Source: Triatoma infestans (lineage: Eukaryota; Arthropoda; Insecta; Hemiptera; Reduviidae). Taken from it: 64,000 nt of DNA. The notes under the pieces are model-generated. The model was not told the DNA's origin, did no database searches, and worked only from the letters and a program-made list of their open reading frames with translations. This document shows positions 26,722-37,598 of the stretch, piece after piece (the first letter of the stretch is position 1; each line of letters opens with the position of its first letter). Location of the stretch: NCBI GenBank assembly GCA_011037195.1, contig JAAEAF010000272.1:406202-470201 (forward strand), given 5' to 3'. The translations under genes and the position numbers were made by a program.

Positions 26722-29700
26722 TTATCCTTGTTTTTGGGCCAATTCCCTGGCCTTTGCTTTTTCTAGTTTAGCAATCCTAGCGGCAGATTTAGAACCCAAC
26801 ACTCCACCGCCCCAATGTCTTCTAATATCTTCATGACGATCATTGTAGTTCGTCTTAATTGTTTCAACCAGCTTTGCTAAGTTATTACGATCTCCACTGT
26901 CAACCTAAAAAAAAAAAAAAAAATCAATAATTACAAATGTAATATTTCCAAATTAATTTAATCAAAACCAATTTAAGATTCAAATTAAAATTTACATTAC
27001 CTGTGTCAAACAGACGGCAGTACATGTTTTCCGCCTTACAAGCGCTCCAAGACGAGCTTTACCTTTAACAATGCAATAGGGAACACCCATTTTTCGGCAC
27101 AATGCAGGTAAGAAAAGTACCAACTAAAAAAAGAGAGAAAAATGGAATAAAATATGCTGATTTTTGTTCAATACCAATAATCCTCAAGTGAATAATTAAA
27201 ATGTTACAACCATATAATAAAATATTATTATTTACAATTTAAACCCTACCAAAAATTTGAAATTCGATGCGAAAGTTTTATCAGATCATTTTAAAGAAAA
27301 AAATATTTAAAATATTACTAACAATATTATGAAATACCGTCACAAAATACTTGTCAATCTCAGACTGTCATTTTCTTCAAAATAAAAATGTCAGGTGAAG
27401 AAATTCATGGAACATCATTGAAAGACAAATATTCAATAACTTCCTCTGTGTAAAAATAACTGTTTTTACTGTGAAATGGATAGATCAATGCTATGTATGT
27501 CAATTAATGTTGCAAAAATATTTAGGCAACAGTTTGTGGCATAGTAGTGTGTGTGGGTTATGTGAATACTATATAACATACCATCGAATTTGTAAATATT
27601 GTTTCCACTTCTAAGAAAAAAAAAAAAAATCTGGTGTGAAACACTCACACACTTTCTCTTACTCCTATTAACACTAATAATAATAGTGTTTTATTAATAT
27701 CATATTTACATAATTCACATAAGCAAAATAATAACACAACATAGGCATGGACCAAGGTCCGTCCGCCAAGTTGACCATCGGTAAACAAATTTATGCTCTG
27801 TATTAAACAAAAAGTAAACACTGCTGTATTAGGGTTACATAATGAACAAGAACAACAACAAAAATAAATAGATACATTAAAACTTCTTCTACATTTAATA
27901 ATAACGGATTACTATATTTAAATGAACAAATACTGATTTTCAAAATTTAGACATACTCCAAAATTATTTTAATACATAAAATAATAATTTTTAATACTTA
28001 AGAATAACAAATTAGTTAACGAAAGGGCAGATTCATAAACTACCCGCCTAATAATCAAACTCATTAATTAAAAATGACCTATATTTCAATGCACAGACTG
28101 TATATTTATAAAGTTTTTCCCATCCATAAAGACCATTTAAATAATTTATTACTTCTTGTAAGGGGACAAACCGTTTACCGAGCAATCTTAATCTGCATTC
28201 CTGTAATACAGGGCACACAACCAACAAAATGTACCACATTTTCTACATCGCCAGTATTACATAGTGCGCACCTGTACTGACTTTCATCCCTAATCACATG
28301 AAAATAAAATTTAAGTAGCTGGCCCCTCAATTTCATACTAATCAGACCAATTGCATTGCTATCATTAACATAATTATCAGACGCAAGTTCTAAATTTAAT
28401 TCCTTGTACAACTTATGGAATCTTGAATTTTTCATACCATTGACTAAATTACTTTTAAACTCTATCTGAATAGCGCTTAACAAATTGTCTGCTGAGCCCT
28501 CGTAGTTGCCCCCAATTACTTGATCTGAAGAGCTATATCTACTGCACAGATCCGTGTATTCTTTAAACCAGTATAATTTTTTACTAACAATTGTATTGGC
28601 TAAAATTCTAGGGAGGGCTTTGCTCCGGCATTGACAATACTTTTTGAACATATTTGTAGTGCAAGTTAAACGTAAATAAAAACAGAGGGTTTGAGTTTGT
28701 TTAAAACATAATGCGGGGTGTTCAAAGGCAGTTTGAATAGTTTTTTCAGGAAAAAGGTATTTAATTTTTCAACTTCCTGGATACGAAGAAAACCCCACAC
28801 TTGGGTAGCGTAACAAATTATAGCCCGCATCACCGAAATGAAAATAGTAAACTTAGCACTCAGAGGTACATCATTATTATTAATCAGATCAGTGTACGTT
28901 ATCATAATAGCTGACTCAGATAAACTTAACTTCTCTACAAAGTGACGGGTCAAGGATAATTTAGGGGTTAGGCCGACTCCCAGATACTTATAAAAGTTAA
29001 CAATTTCTAAATTTTCCCCATTTAATTTCCAAGTTTCCTTCCTCGCTAATTTGCCAACATTTGTTAACACCATAACCTTCGATTTATTCAGAATAATGGC
29101 TAAATTCCAACTATTAGAATATTCTCCAACGCGATCAATCATTTTTTGAAACACACGCAGGTCCGAAGCCAATATATGTTTTCCCCCTTACAAGCGCTCC
29201 AAGAAGAGCTTTACCTTTAACAATGCAATAGGGAACACCCATTTTTCGGCACAATGCAGGCAAGAAAAGTACCAACTAAAAAAAGAGAGACAAATGTAAT
29301 AAAATATGCTGATTTTTGTTCAATACCAATAATCCTCAAATGAATAATTAAAATGTTACAACCATATAATAAAATATTATTTACAATTTAAACCCTACCA
29401 AAACTTTGAAATTCGATGCGAAAGTTTTATCAGATCATTTTAAAGAAAAAAAATATTTAAAATATTACTAACAATATTATGAAATACCGTCACAAAATAC
29501 TTGTCAATCTCAGATTGTCATTTTCTTCAAAATAAAAAATTCAGGTGAAGAAATTCATGGAACATCATTGAAAGACAAATATTCAATAACTTCCTCTGTG
29601 TAAAAATAACTGTTTTTACTGTGAAATGGATAGATCAATGTTATGTATGTCAATTAATGTTGCAAAAATATTTAGGCAACAGTTTGTGGCAAAGTAGTGT

Positions 29701-32700
29701 GTGTGGGTTATGTGAATACTACATAACATACCATCGAATTTGTAAATATTGATTTCCACTCCTATGGAAAAAAAAATCTGGTGTGAAACACTCACACGAC
29801 TTAAGGATCCCCCACACCAACGTGAAACATTCGCTGTCGCGGCGGATGCGAACTTTCCGCGGCGGAAAAATTCCTGGCGTCGTGGCAGCGAAACTAGTTT
29901 GCCCATACCAACGCGGGAGCGAATATTGGATCTTTCCATATTGGATTTCCTTTGTGAGTTTTTGGACATTCTACCAAAATTTATTTTTTAATAATATTTA
30001 TCGTTAACTTATTACAATGTCTTCGTCTGATTCTGATGAAGAAAAAGCTCTGTTATTATTGGCACTTGCTGAAAGTGTAAAAAACAGGTAAGTGGATATA
30101 TAGACCACTTACAATAATACCACTTTTTTATTTCAGAAGTAAAAAGAAAAGGAAATGGATTCATGAAATTAATGAACTTCGTAATAGAACACGTAATTAG
30201 AACTTCGTAAATGGCAAACACCATTTTTTTAACAATTCCAAGCGGCGAAACAATAGCGGCAGCGGAAAAAACTCTGCATGCAGCGTTGGAGCGGAACGAC
30301 GCTGTACTTCCGCCATAGTTGCGGAATCCGCCTCACCCAGTGTGAATACATGCATAGACCGCCATGACTATTGTTCCGCTGCGGATTCCGTGTCCGCCGC
30401 GGCAGCGAATGTTTCGCGTCGGTGTGGGGGATCATTTACTCTTACTCTACTAAAAGGATCCCCCACACCAACGCGAAACATTCGCTACCGCGTCGGTGTG
30501 GGCAAACTTGTTTCGCTCCCGCGACGCCAGGAAATTTTCCGACGCGGAAAGTTCGCATCCGCCGCGGCAGCGAATGTTTCGCGTTGGTGTGGGGGATCCT
30601 TAAAACTATTATTATAAGATAAAATGGCCAATTTTCTTTAAACTTCAAATTTTATTAATCTCTCCTAAATTTTTCGAGATAATTTCAAATATCTCAAAAA
30701 GTCTATTCCATAAAGTTGACTTCTGATTAATGGATGAATGGATTAATGTTTCTTAAAAATGTAGAATTCTAGCAATCCCATGCATATTAGTACTAATGTT
30801 ATATAAGTGGTATCATACATTGAATGGAGGTATTGAGAGGAAAGCCCCCAGAACCAGTTTTCCCCCAGAACCACCAGAAAAATTAATTATCCCGAGAAAA
30901 TGTGTCAAATAAAAGTGTTAGGCTTTTATATAATGTAGATAATACACTAAGTTTAAATAAATGTTTTCGAGAAAACGCCAAAAAAACTGAAAAACTATTC
31001 AGTAAAGTTATGACTAGTATGCTTTTGGTTGATGGATTTTGCCCGAAACCTTCGTGTTAGATGCGATGGTAGTAACTAAACGGAATAATTAAATTAACAC
31101 GCCAGATTTTGAAAAAATGAACATAAAAAATAAATTATTTCGTAAACTAGATAACAGATGTGATAATTATTACAATTAATTAGAATGTCTTCCCCTTCAC
31201 TTTTCTCTTGTATTCAGTTTTGGAACTTTCTGATAGCAATGACCAACAATAATCTGCAAGCTTTTTACTATTCCAACGTTTTTCAGTATATCTTGATGAA
31301 CCCGCATTCCGTGTTAACCACTAACTTCACCAAGTTTCGGAGGAAAGAAGTTCAAATGAGGGTATAAGAAATGTACTTTCAAGCGTCATTTTAGAACCTA
31401 ATGCTTGATAAGGAGTTCATACCAATTTTTTCATAGTTTTCAGATTTTTTTATTCCCCAAAAAATCTTAAAATCATTCCAAGCAGCACGTTTTAAGTCGC
31501 GTTTGAGTCTCTTCAAATATTGTGAAACAGTTCTAAAGCTGCTATTTCTGCTTCCGTAAAAAAGCTGACTTTCTTTAAAGAGTCCATAGGTACTGAAATT
31601 GGTAATGTATCCGAATGTGATACTGGGCGAGTAGCGGAAAATAAATTCGGATCTGTAATTTTTTTCTTATTTTTGGCAGAAATCCATAAAATTTTGGTGC
31701 AGCAAAAGTAACAGTCCGGTTATGGTTCGTTTGCTACCGCCAAAACACTTAACAAGTTTCTATAAGTATATAAACGCAACATGTACAGCAAATATGACAA
31801 TTGTTTCACAAACTGACAACGGATATAAATCTTTTTTTTTAATCATTTCTCATATATCCATATATCTAAGTCAATGAAGTTTTTAAAATGATTAGTTTAA
31901 AACAAAGTAGCGAGTGTTATAGCATGGGAAACTTGTTGTTGATAGGCTGGAACATTTCAAGTTAAAAAAAAAAAAAAAAAAACGAAATAGGGCAAAACAC
32001 CAAACAAGAAATACAGTCAAGAGGCGCTATGTAATAGTGTGATAATTACTGAGAAACATTTCTCAAAATCCTAACATGATGGAAAAATATTGTACTTATT
32101 TTCAGAATCACATAAAAATGTATATAAATGCAGGTATTAAAGTGTAAAAAAATTTTTTTTTGTTGATTCAATGTTATTATATTAGGTAAAAAAAAGCTTA
32201 CTTAAGTTAAAAAATAAAAATATTAAGTTACATTATTGTTAAACTAATTTTAAACGAAAACTTGGTGTCGCATTTAATCCCCCCCACAAAGTTTGGACAC
32301 CTTCTTTTGCACAACAATAATTCTGCGATTTTTGGATTTTATTATATTTTGACTTTAAAAAGGAAAAAATCTGGTGTGAAACACTCACACAACTTTCTCT
32401 TACTCCAGTTCTAAAAATGATAATTGACAAATTTTATAGTTTGTGTACCAAATTTAATGAAATTCGTCGAAAACTGAAAAAACAGTTCAGTAAAAGCGCA
32501 CTTCCGGTTTACTAATTTTCTTGAAACTCGGAATTTCAGCCATCTATTTATTTCTAACTAATTATGTTTGGATGATAGAATTGTATAATCAACTAGGATA
32601 GCACTTTGATGAAAATCTAACCCCACCCCTCCCCTAAAAATGCCCTTAAATGAATTTTCCCAGAGAAATGTTTTAGATAAAAGTTGTAGATCTTTGCATG

Positions 32701-34738
32701 TTTAGTTTATATAGAAGTTCCAAAAAAATCGTCGGAGCCATTTTTGAGAAAATTGCGAAAAAGTGAATAAATCATTTAGTAAAGTGGTAAAGTAAACGCA
32801 CTTCCGGTTATCCGATTTTTTCAAACTCGGAATTTCAACAACATATTTAATTCTAATTAACATTATTTAGATGACAGAATTGTCTTATAAACTGAAATAG
32901 CACTTTAGATGGAAACCTAACCCCACCCCTCCCCCAAAAGTGCCCTTCAAAGCATTTTCTCGGAGAAATATTGCAAATAAAAGTTGTAGCTCATTGTATG
33001 TGTGGTTGATGTTTGACGTTTAAAGAAAATCGTCGGAGCCATTTTTGAGAAAACGCAAAAAAGTAAAAAATCCAACTAGTAAAGTGGTACTTCCGGTTGA
33101 GGAATTTTGACAGATAACGTACAGTCAGATCCCATGGTGACCCCTAAACGGAATATCAAATTTCAACTTTCTACGATTTTTCGTTTTTGAGCTATGCTGT
33201 TCACATACATACATACACACACACACACACAGACACATTTGCTAAAAACCACTTTTTTGGACTCAGGGGACCTCAAAACGGATATTTCCGGTGAAAACTC
33301 GATATCGAAAATTTGACACGATTACAATACAATACTTCCTCTTACTAGGAGTAAGAGAAAGTAAAAAGAACTCGCACAAACTAATAAAATAAGATTTTTT
33401 CCAATCTACCAAGAATCTATCGTAAATATTAATTACATTCAAAGCTAATGCTAATTAATTTAATCATACCTCAATAGGATCCACGTCGTGGGCGATTGCC
33501 ACAAGCTGAGCCTTTTTCTGTTCAACCAGTCGGGTTACAGTATTTACACCCTGCCTAACAACGTTTGGCCGTTTTGTAGGAGCATCTTCTTTTTTGGCTA
33601 TTTTGCCCTCTGCTCTAGCCTTTAAACGTTGTTTCTTCGCTTCTGGGGATTCTGGAGAATATTTTTCCAGTAACTTAAACAGCTGAACATCTATTACATA
33701 ATAGACAGAATGTAGTGAATGATTGTTAGATTCATTAAAATAAAATGTTCAGCATCAAAATATAAAAGTATTATTTTGTGAATAATGTGATTATTTGTAA
33801 ATATTAATAACTTCTATCAGAAACGAAATCAAAAAAAAGATGTAGCTTTTTAAGAATTCCAAGGAAATTCTAACATTAGAGTAAATGTACATACATGTCT
33901 GCTTATCCAGAGTTTGAGAAAATTGATTAATTGATGGGGGAACTTTTAGTCTCTTCTGTAAAACCGCTTTCTGTCTCTGAATACGCACATATTTTGGCCA
34001 TCTTACAAATCTGCTCAAATCTCGAGCAGGCTGAATGTCCTGACCTGCAAATAATTTCGAAATACTGTAAGTTTAAGGACTGAGTTTAGGTAAAAGTAAA
34101 TTAATTAATATATGCATTGCTGCGTACCAATTCCAAAGTTCCTCGGTCTTTTCTCAAAAAGAGGATTGACAACTTTTTTAACTTCCTGCTTTTTAACAGC
34201 TAAAGGGGCTGCTGCCACCTTCTTGCCAGTTTTCTTTTTTAACTGTAAAAGAAAGATACTTAAAATGTAAAGGTTGAACTTTATTTATGGTCGGCCCGCC
34301 CTTATGACAGTAAAGCACGCGAAAACAGTACAGTGATCCACTTATTTTCGAGTTTAACCGGCTAAGGGGCATTTTTTTGGGCCACGGATGATAAAATTGT
34401 TATTTATTTACTAATTTGCTTTGAAGAAAATACATTTCTATGCAAAAGAGCTGGCCATAGCTAGAACGTAACCGAATGAACGAACACTTATATGAAGAAA
34501 GTAAATTTATATAAAACGATAAAATATAAATGACAACTATTTTCACTATCCATCAAAGGATACTAGTAAAAATTGTAAACGTCTACCGATCTAAACATAT
34601 TTCCAAAGAGCTAGGTTATAAATAGGTTAATTATAATAATGATGTATTAAAGGAATTTATAATATTTTTCAAGTAAATTCCTAAAAATCGACTAATTTAA
34701 TTAACTAAGATAAATGATATTACCTTCTTTTGAACCAT
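26722..34738 (-). CDS. RpL7A: 60S ribosomal protein L7a (eL8), six exons
   Basis: Structural protein of the large ribosomal subunit; it contacts 25S/28S rRNA through its L7Ae-type RNA-binding fold. Coding exons on the minus strand: 34738-34724, 34242-34128, 34044-33895, 33690-33470, 27123-27001, 26904-26722. All junctions are GT-AG and the phases add up to 268 residues plus stop, the normal length of the family. Recognisable stretches are [75 protein letters not shown] (L7Ae core), [19 protein letters not shown] and [19 protein letters not shown]. The start is MVQKK, with the first intron after five codons. Intron 4 is about 6.3 kb because of repeated transposon insertions, while introns 1-3 and 5 are short. 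A truncated second copy of exon 5 lies inside intron 4 (29176-29275). No C/D-box snoRNA was recognised in the introns, although vertebrate homologues host some. Confidence 0.95.
27024..27670. repeat. Direct duplication, left copy (RpL7A exon 5 + intron 4 end)
   Basis: Nearly identical to 29176-29803. It covers most of exon 5, its splice acceptor, about 500 bases of intron and the first ~45 bases of a dispersed repeat (tctggtgtgaaacactcac at 27630). This is the copy used by the gene, since only it has the exon's splice donor. The outer boundary is approximate. Confidence 0.85.
27675..29175 (-). pseudogene. 5'-truncated LINE (L2/CR1-like) 3' end in RpL7A intron 4
   Basis: Minus-strand reading from 29172 begins [14 protein letters not shown], i.e. 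just after where a YADD box would stand, and continues [29 protein letters not shown] and [17 protein letters not shown]. After one frameshift near 28655 it continues to 28175 and ends with a [18 protein letters not shown]ys/His motif. This is the thumb and C-terminal region of a reverse transcriptase of the L2/CR1/RTE type; the exact clade is not resolved. Its catalytic part is absent. The 3' tail is ACTATTATTATT-like on the minus strand. It sits exactly between the two copies of the exon 5 duplication and has the same orientation as the gene. Confidence 0.8.
29176..29275 (-). pseudogene. Truncated extra copy of RpL7A exon 5 inside intron 4
   Basis: 100 bases align without gaps to 27024-27123 of the true exon 5, including the same splice acceptor and pyrimidine tract upstream. 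The last 23 bases of the exon and the donor site are replaced by LINE sequence. Differences include one silent change (TTA to TTG, Leu) and one Arg to Leu change, so it is not under the same constraint. If spliced in, it would run into LINE sequence. Confidence 0.85.
29176..29803. repeat. Direct duplication, right copy
   Basis: Aligns to 27024-27670. The copy is interrupted at its outer end by a Harbinger-type insertion at 29804 that the left copy lacks, so the duplication predates that insertion. Confidence 0.85.
29804..30435 (+). mobile_element. PIF/Harbinger-type DNA transposon, non-autonomous, TTA target duplication
   Basis: Terminal inverted repeats start AGGATCCCCCACACCAACG and are GC-rich (gcggcagcgaatgtttcgcg). 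They are flanked by TTA at 29801-29803 and 30436-30438, the 3-bp TWA target duplication typical of PIF/Harbinger. Inside is a short two-exon reading frame (30017-30200) resembling the N-terminus of Harbinger-type proteins. The catalytic transposase is absent, so this is an internally deleted element. Confidence 0.75.
30017..30200 (+). pseudogene. Remnant N-terminal exon(s) of a Harbinger-type protein
   Basis: ATG at 30017 gives [21 protein letters not shown] consensus donor (cag|gtaagt) follows 30087 and an acceptor (tttcag) precedes 30137, joining in frame to [18 protein letters not shown] and a stop, 44 residues in all. An acidic start followed by a [13 protein letters not shown] word resembles PIF/Harbinger transposases and their MADF-like partners. 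Whether the spliced product is made is unknown. Confidence 0.5.
30455..30600. mobile_element. Harbinger-type MITE, 146 bp
   Basis: The same terminal repeats as the 632-bp neighbour, now almost end to end. Its reverse complement matches the first ~120 bases of that element. It is flanked by taaa on both sides (30451-30454, 30601-30604), fitting a TAA target. A likely deletion derivative of the larger element. Confidence 0.75.
31030..32369. other. RpL7A intron 4 sequence, nothing recognised
   Basis: AT-rich DNA with a few poly(A)/poly(T) runs. A short ORF (31185-31367) has no recognisable motif. Confidence 0.5.
32370..33362 (+). repeat. ~1 kb dispersed repeat, full-length reference copy (Helentron-like ends)
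   Basis: The element begins TCTGGTGTGAAACACTCACAC, in which GTGTGA and TCACAC can pair. Directly inside is ACTTTCTCTTACTCC (32392-32406), whose perfect reverse complement GGAGTAAGAGAAAGT forms the 3' end (33348-33362). A (CA)n tract lies near the 3' side. No coding capacity; the body contains imperfect internal repeats of about 350 bases (…cccacccctccc…cttccggtt…). At least eight diverged copies or fragments occur in the window. Confidence 0.8.
33202..33236. repeat. (CA)n/(CATA)n microsatellite inside the ~1 kb repeat
   Basis: catacatacata followed by nine or so CA units. The same place in other copies (16650, 36020) carries shorter versions. Confidence 0.85.
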
Positions 34739-34754
34739 CTTTTAATTTGTTTTA

Positions 34755-34768
34755 GGATGAAAGCGGAC
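34755..34768 (-). promoter_or_regulatory. Possible TCT/TOP-type initiator of RpL7A
   Basis: The minus strand reads GTCCGCTTTCATCC, a pyrimidine-rich C-TTTC context of the kind used as start site by animal ribosomal protein genes. It would give a 5' UTR of about 25 bases. Assigned from position and sequence only. Confidence 0.3.
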
Positions 34769-35269
34769 AAAGATAAACTAAATACAACTCGGGAATCCAA
34801 AAGGAAGCATGGATCAACCAACTGTACCATACAGCCACTAGCACCTCAATAGAAAAGTCTTCATTTTTTAAAAAGGTTATAATTAATACAAATAATTTAT
34901 TGCAAAGAACTTATAAGTTCTGGAAAAAATTAAACATAGCTGCTACTATTTAGATTTTCTTCTTCATTAAATTAAACATGAATATAATTTTTACATAAAT
35001 ATATAAATTATGTATATCAATATAAGACGCTATCTTGTCTAGAGCTATCAACTAATCTTGGTTATTCGTTAGGTTACGATGAAATTAAGTAAAAGAACGA
35101 AAACAATACAATACAAACAAGAAACAATAATTATGACATCAATAAACAATGAATTATGAAAAAAATAAATATGGATGTTTGCGAACTTCAATTGTAAGGC
35201 CTGAAACTAAATAAGAATAAGAAAATGAAGAATGGAAGGTTCTTCTCGACCGTTTTTAAATGAAGGATG

Positions 35270-35326
35270 ATTGTTGAGATTCGGTCTTTGAGACTATTTC
35301 GGTTTTAAAGACCGAATCTCAACAAT
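35270..35326. repeat. Perfect 20-bp hairpin
   Basis: attgttgagattcggtcttt-type arm at 35270-35289 is matched by its reverse complement at 35307-35326, with a 17-base loop. Confidence 0.8.
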
Positions 35327-35426
35327 CCTTATCCATCATTAAAATGAAGAATATTTTAATAATTATTGATTAAAGGCGGCGAATGATAATAGTATTAAGA
35401 ATATTACCAATACATGAAAAAAAAAA

Positions 35427-36150
35427 TCTGGTGTGAGACACTCAGACGACTTTCTCTTATTGTTAAATCTACATAGTTATAATTGACAAATTTTCTCCAA
35501 CAATTCTTACTATTTATTTACTTGACTACTATTTAATTATAACATCAATGGGAGAATCTAAACTTGATACTTTCAGTTGTTAGGGTTAGTATGGGCAAAT
35601 GTAATATATGATCTTGAAATTCTTTTTTATTTTGCCACAGGAGTTGCAACTGAAAAACCCCATTAGAAGGTTGACCCTGTTTGAAAAAACATTTTACTTT
35701 TTCAGTTTATATCATATATTGGACGAAACATTCTAAGGATTCAAAAAAAAAAGAAAAAAAAAAAAGACAATTTTACATTCCAAATTTTGGAACAAGAGTT
35801 GTAGCTCTTAACATATGTACCTTAACATGTGTAGTTAATGTACAAGTTTAAAGAAAATTGTTGAAGCTATTTTCGAGAAAATCGCAAAAAATGAAAAATA
35901 AATTCAATAAGTAGTACTTCCGATTGAGTAATTTGGACAGATAACTTCCTATCGGGTCCCATGTGTACCCAAATGGAATGTCAAGTTTGACCTTTACGAT
36001 TTTCCATTTTTGAGCTATCTGTTCACATACATACCTCAAAAACACAATTTTTTTTTTTAAAAAAACTACTTTTTCGGACTCGGGGGATCTCAAAACGTGT
36101 ATTTCCGATCGAAAATTTGACACGATTACACTTCTTAAGCAGAAAGAGGG
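35427..36150 (+). repeat. ~1 kb dispersed repeat, internally shortened copy
   Basis: Begins tctggtgtgagacactcag at 35427 and ends with the family block cggactcggggg, cctcaaaacg-like, aaatttgacacgattac and agaaag near 36148. The middle is about 250 bases shorter than the reference copy. Confidence 0.75.
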
Positions 36151-36456
36151 CGAATATACTGTAATAATAGTAATGATGTCACTGGCGTTAATGACGAAAA
36201 ACAGGCTGAATTTATATATATATTCAGTATTCACTACATTGTCAAGTGATGTGATAAGGCAAAGTGCATTACGACCTGAACCAATAACTCCACATTATCG
36301 GTGCAATAGATTGGTTATTAGATAGCTGAGGTCAATCATGAGTGCTTTAGAGAAAAAAAGGGAAAAGTCGGGAACCCCCACAGCTTAGCACATTGTATAG
36401 GTTTTACAATGGGGAACCCCCTACAGCAATCACTTAAACCATATTTTATACTTAAC

Positions 36457-36526
36457 ATGTTATTTCCGTTTTTAAAAATTACTTTCATATGAAATGCAAA
36501 ATAATTTTTAAAAACGGAAATAACAT
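36457..36526. repeat. Perfect 25-bp hairpin
   Basis: The arm at 36457-36481 (atgttatttccg then tttttaaaaatta) is the exact reverse complement of 36502-36526, with a 20-base loop. It is not attached to a recognised transposon end. Confidence 0.85.
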
Positions 36527-37410
36527 AAAAAGCATATTGTTATATATTTGTTAATCGGAAGCATCGCCCCTGCACTCCCTTTTACCGCCTCCGTGACACT
36601 ACCGATCTTATCTGTGAGTTCCGCCCCCGGCCCATAACTGCGTTCGAGAAAAAAAAACCCTACATGAGTCCAACTCATACACGTTCGGATCACTGTTCTG
36701 TATTAGTTCTGGGGAGGCCCCAGGAGAAAGTCAGCTAAATGGTTTGGACATGTTTGCAGAATGAGAGAGGGCAGAAAAGTAAGGCGATTGTCAGAAGCGG
36801 CAATACAATGTTACGATTTTGCAAAATTGAATTATAGATCAGAAATATATGAACAAAGTCTACAATTTTATAAGAATTATTCTACTTATCAGCACTTTAA
36901 AAGAAACTGGGTTGAAATAAGAATCTGACTAAAACAATTTTTCCTTTAATGAGGTTAAATATACAAAACATGATCAAACAGAATTAGATTAACTTACCTT
37001 AAATGTTCAGTAAAATTATTGCTCAGAATATTAAATTTATCGAAGCAAGGCACTTAAAAGTGAACTTGAAATATTAACCGATGCTAACATAGAGTGAAGA
37101 TGTCATTAAAACGTTAGAAAACCAATTTAAAAAAAACAAGAGGAATTATATTCATTTTTAAATGAAATAAAAAAAAAATCCCATTGTTTGCACAAAAACA
37201 ATCATAGAATTATATTTAAAAGTAACAATGATTAAATAATATAAACATTCAGCATCCATATTCTTCTCAATTTAAAAAATAGGATCGAAATTTGTCCGTC
37301 TTTGACTGATATTTCATCCAATATTTTTGTAAATACAGAAGATATAAGAAAAATAATATACTTAAAATCTATCACAATAAATAAGGAATTTCCAATTTTT
37401 TTTAATAAAA

Positions 37411-37416
37411 TTTATT
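37411..37416 (-). promoter_or_regulatory. Candidate Drosha polyadenylation signal AATAAA
   Basis: First clear AATAAA on the minus strand after the Drosha stop, about 185 bases downstream. Confidence 0.4.
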
Positions 37417-37598
37417 ATTATGAGAGTTCACTATATTAAAACAATTAATTAAACTCGTTTATGGTGGTTTTCGGGTAGGTTTAATAGTTGAAAGAAGGAT
37501 CTGTATTCATTAAATTCACACAAACATTTTACAATCATCTAGCCCACCCCAACTGGGTTAGCCCCCCCAAAATTAAAATACTATTACTAATAGCACCA

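Larger units (their letters stand above)
29777..31030 (+). repeat. ~1 kb dispersed repeat, copy split by two Harbinger-type elements
   Basis: The 5' end tctggtgtgaaacactcac is at 29777. The next bases of the family (ttactcttactc) appear at 30436-30454 between the two insertions, and the body resumes at 30601 (ggccaattttctttaaac and later ccagaaccagttttccccc, cgagaaaa). The 3' part is missing or too diverged to place. Confidence 0.65.
34739..37410. other. Spacer between RpL7A and Drosha
   Basis: Contains the RpL7A promoter region at its left, one ~1 kb repeat copy (35427-36150), two perfect hairpins (35270-35326 and 36457-36526) and no recognised gene. Confidence 0.6.

Noticed and set aside
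30342..30622. Overlapping Arg-rich ORFs on both strands
   Set aside because: They are translations of the GC-rich Harbinger terminal repeats and shadows of each other.
32370..33362. Direct-repeat structure of the ~1 kb element read as LTRs or a satellite
   Set aside because: The internal repeats are imperfect and the ends are inverted rather than direct, so neither an LTR element nor a tandem satellite fits.
33895..34738. C/D-box snoRNAs in RpL7A introns, as in vertebrate homologues
   Set aside because: I searched introns 1-3 by eye for paired C and D boxes and found none. Intron 4 was not screened thoroughly, so this is not proof of absence.
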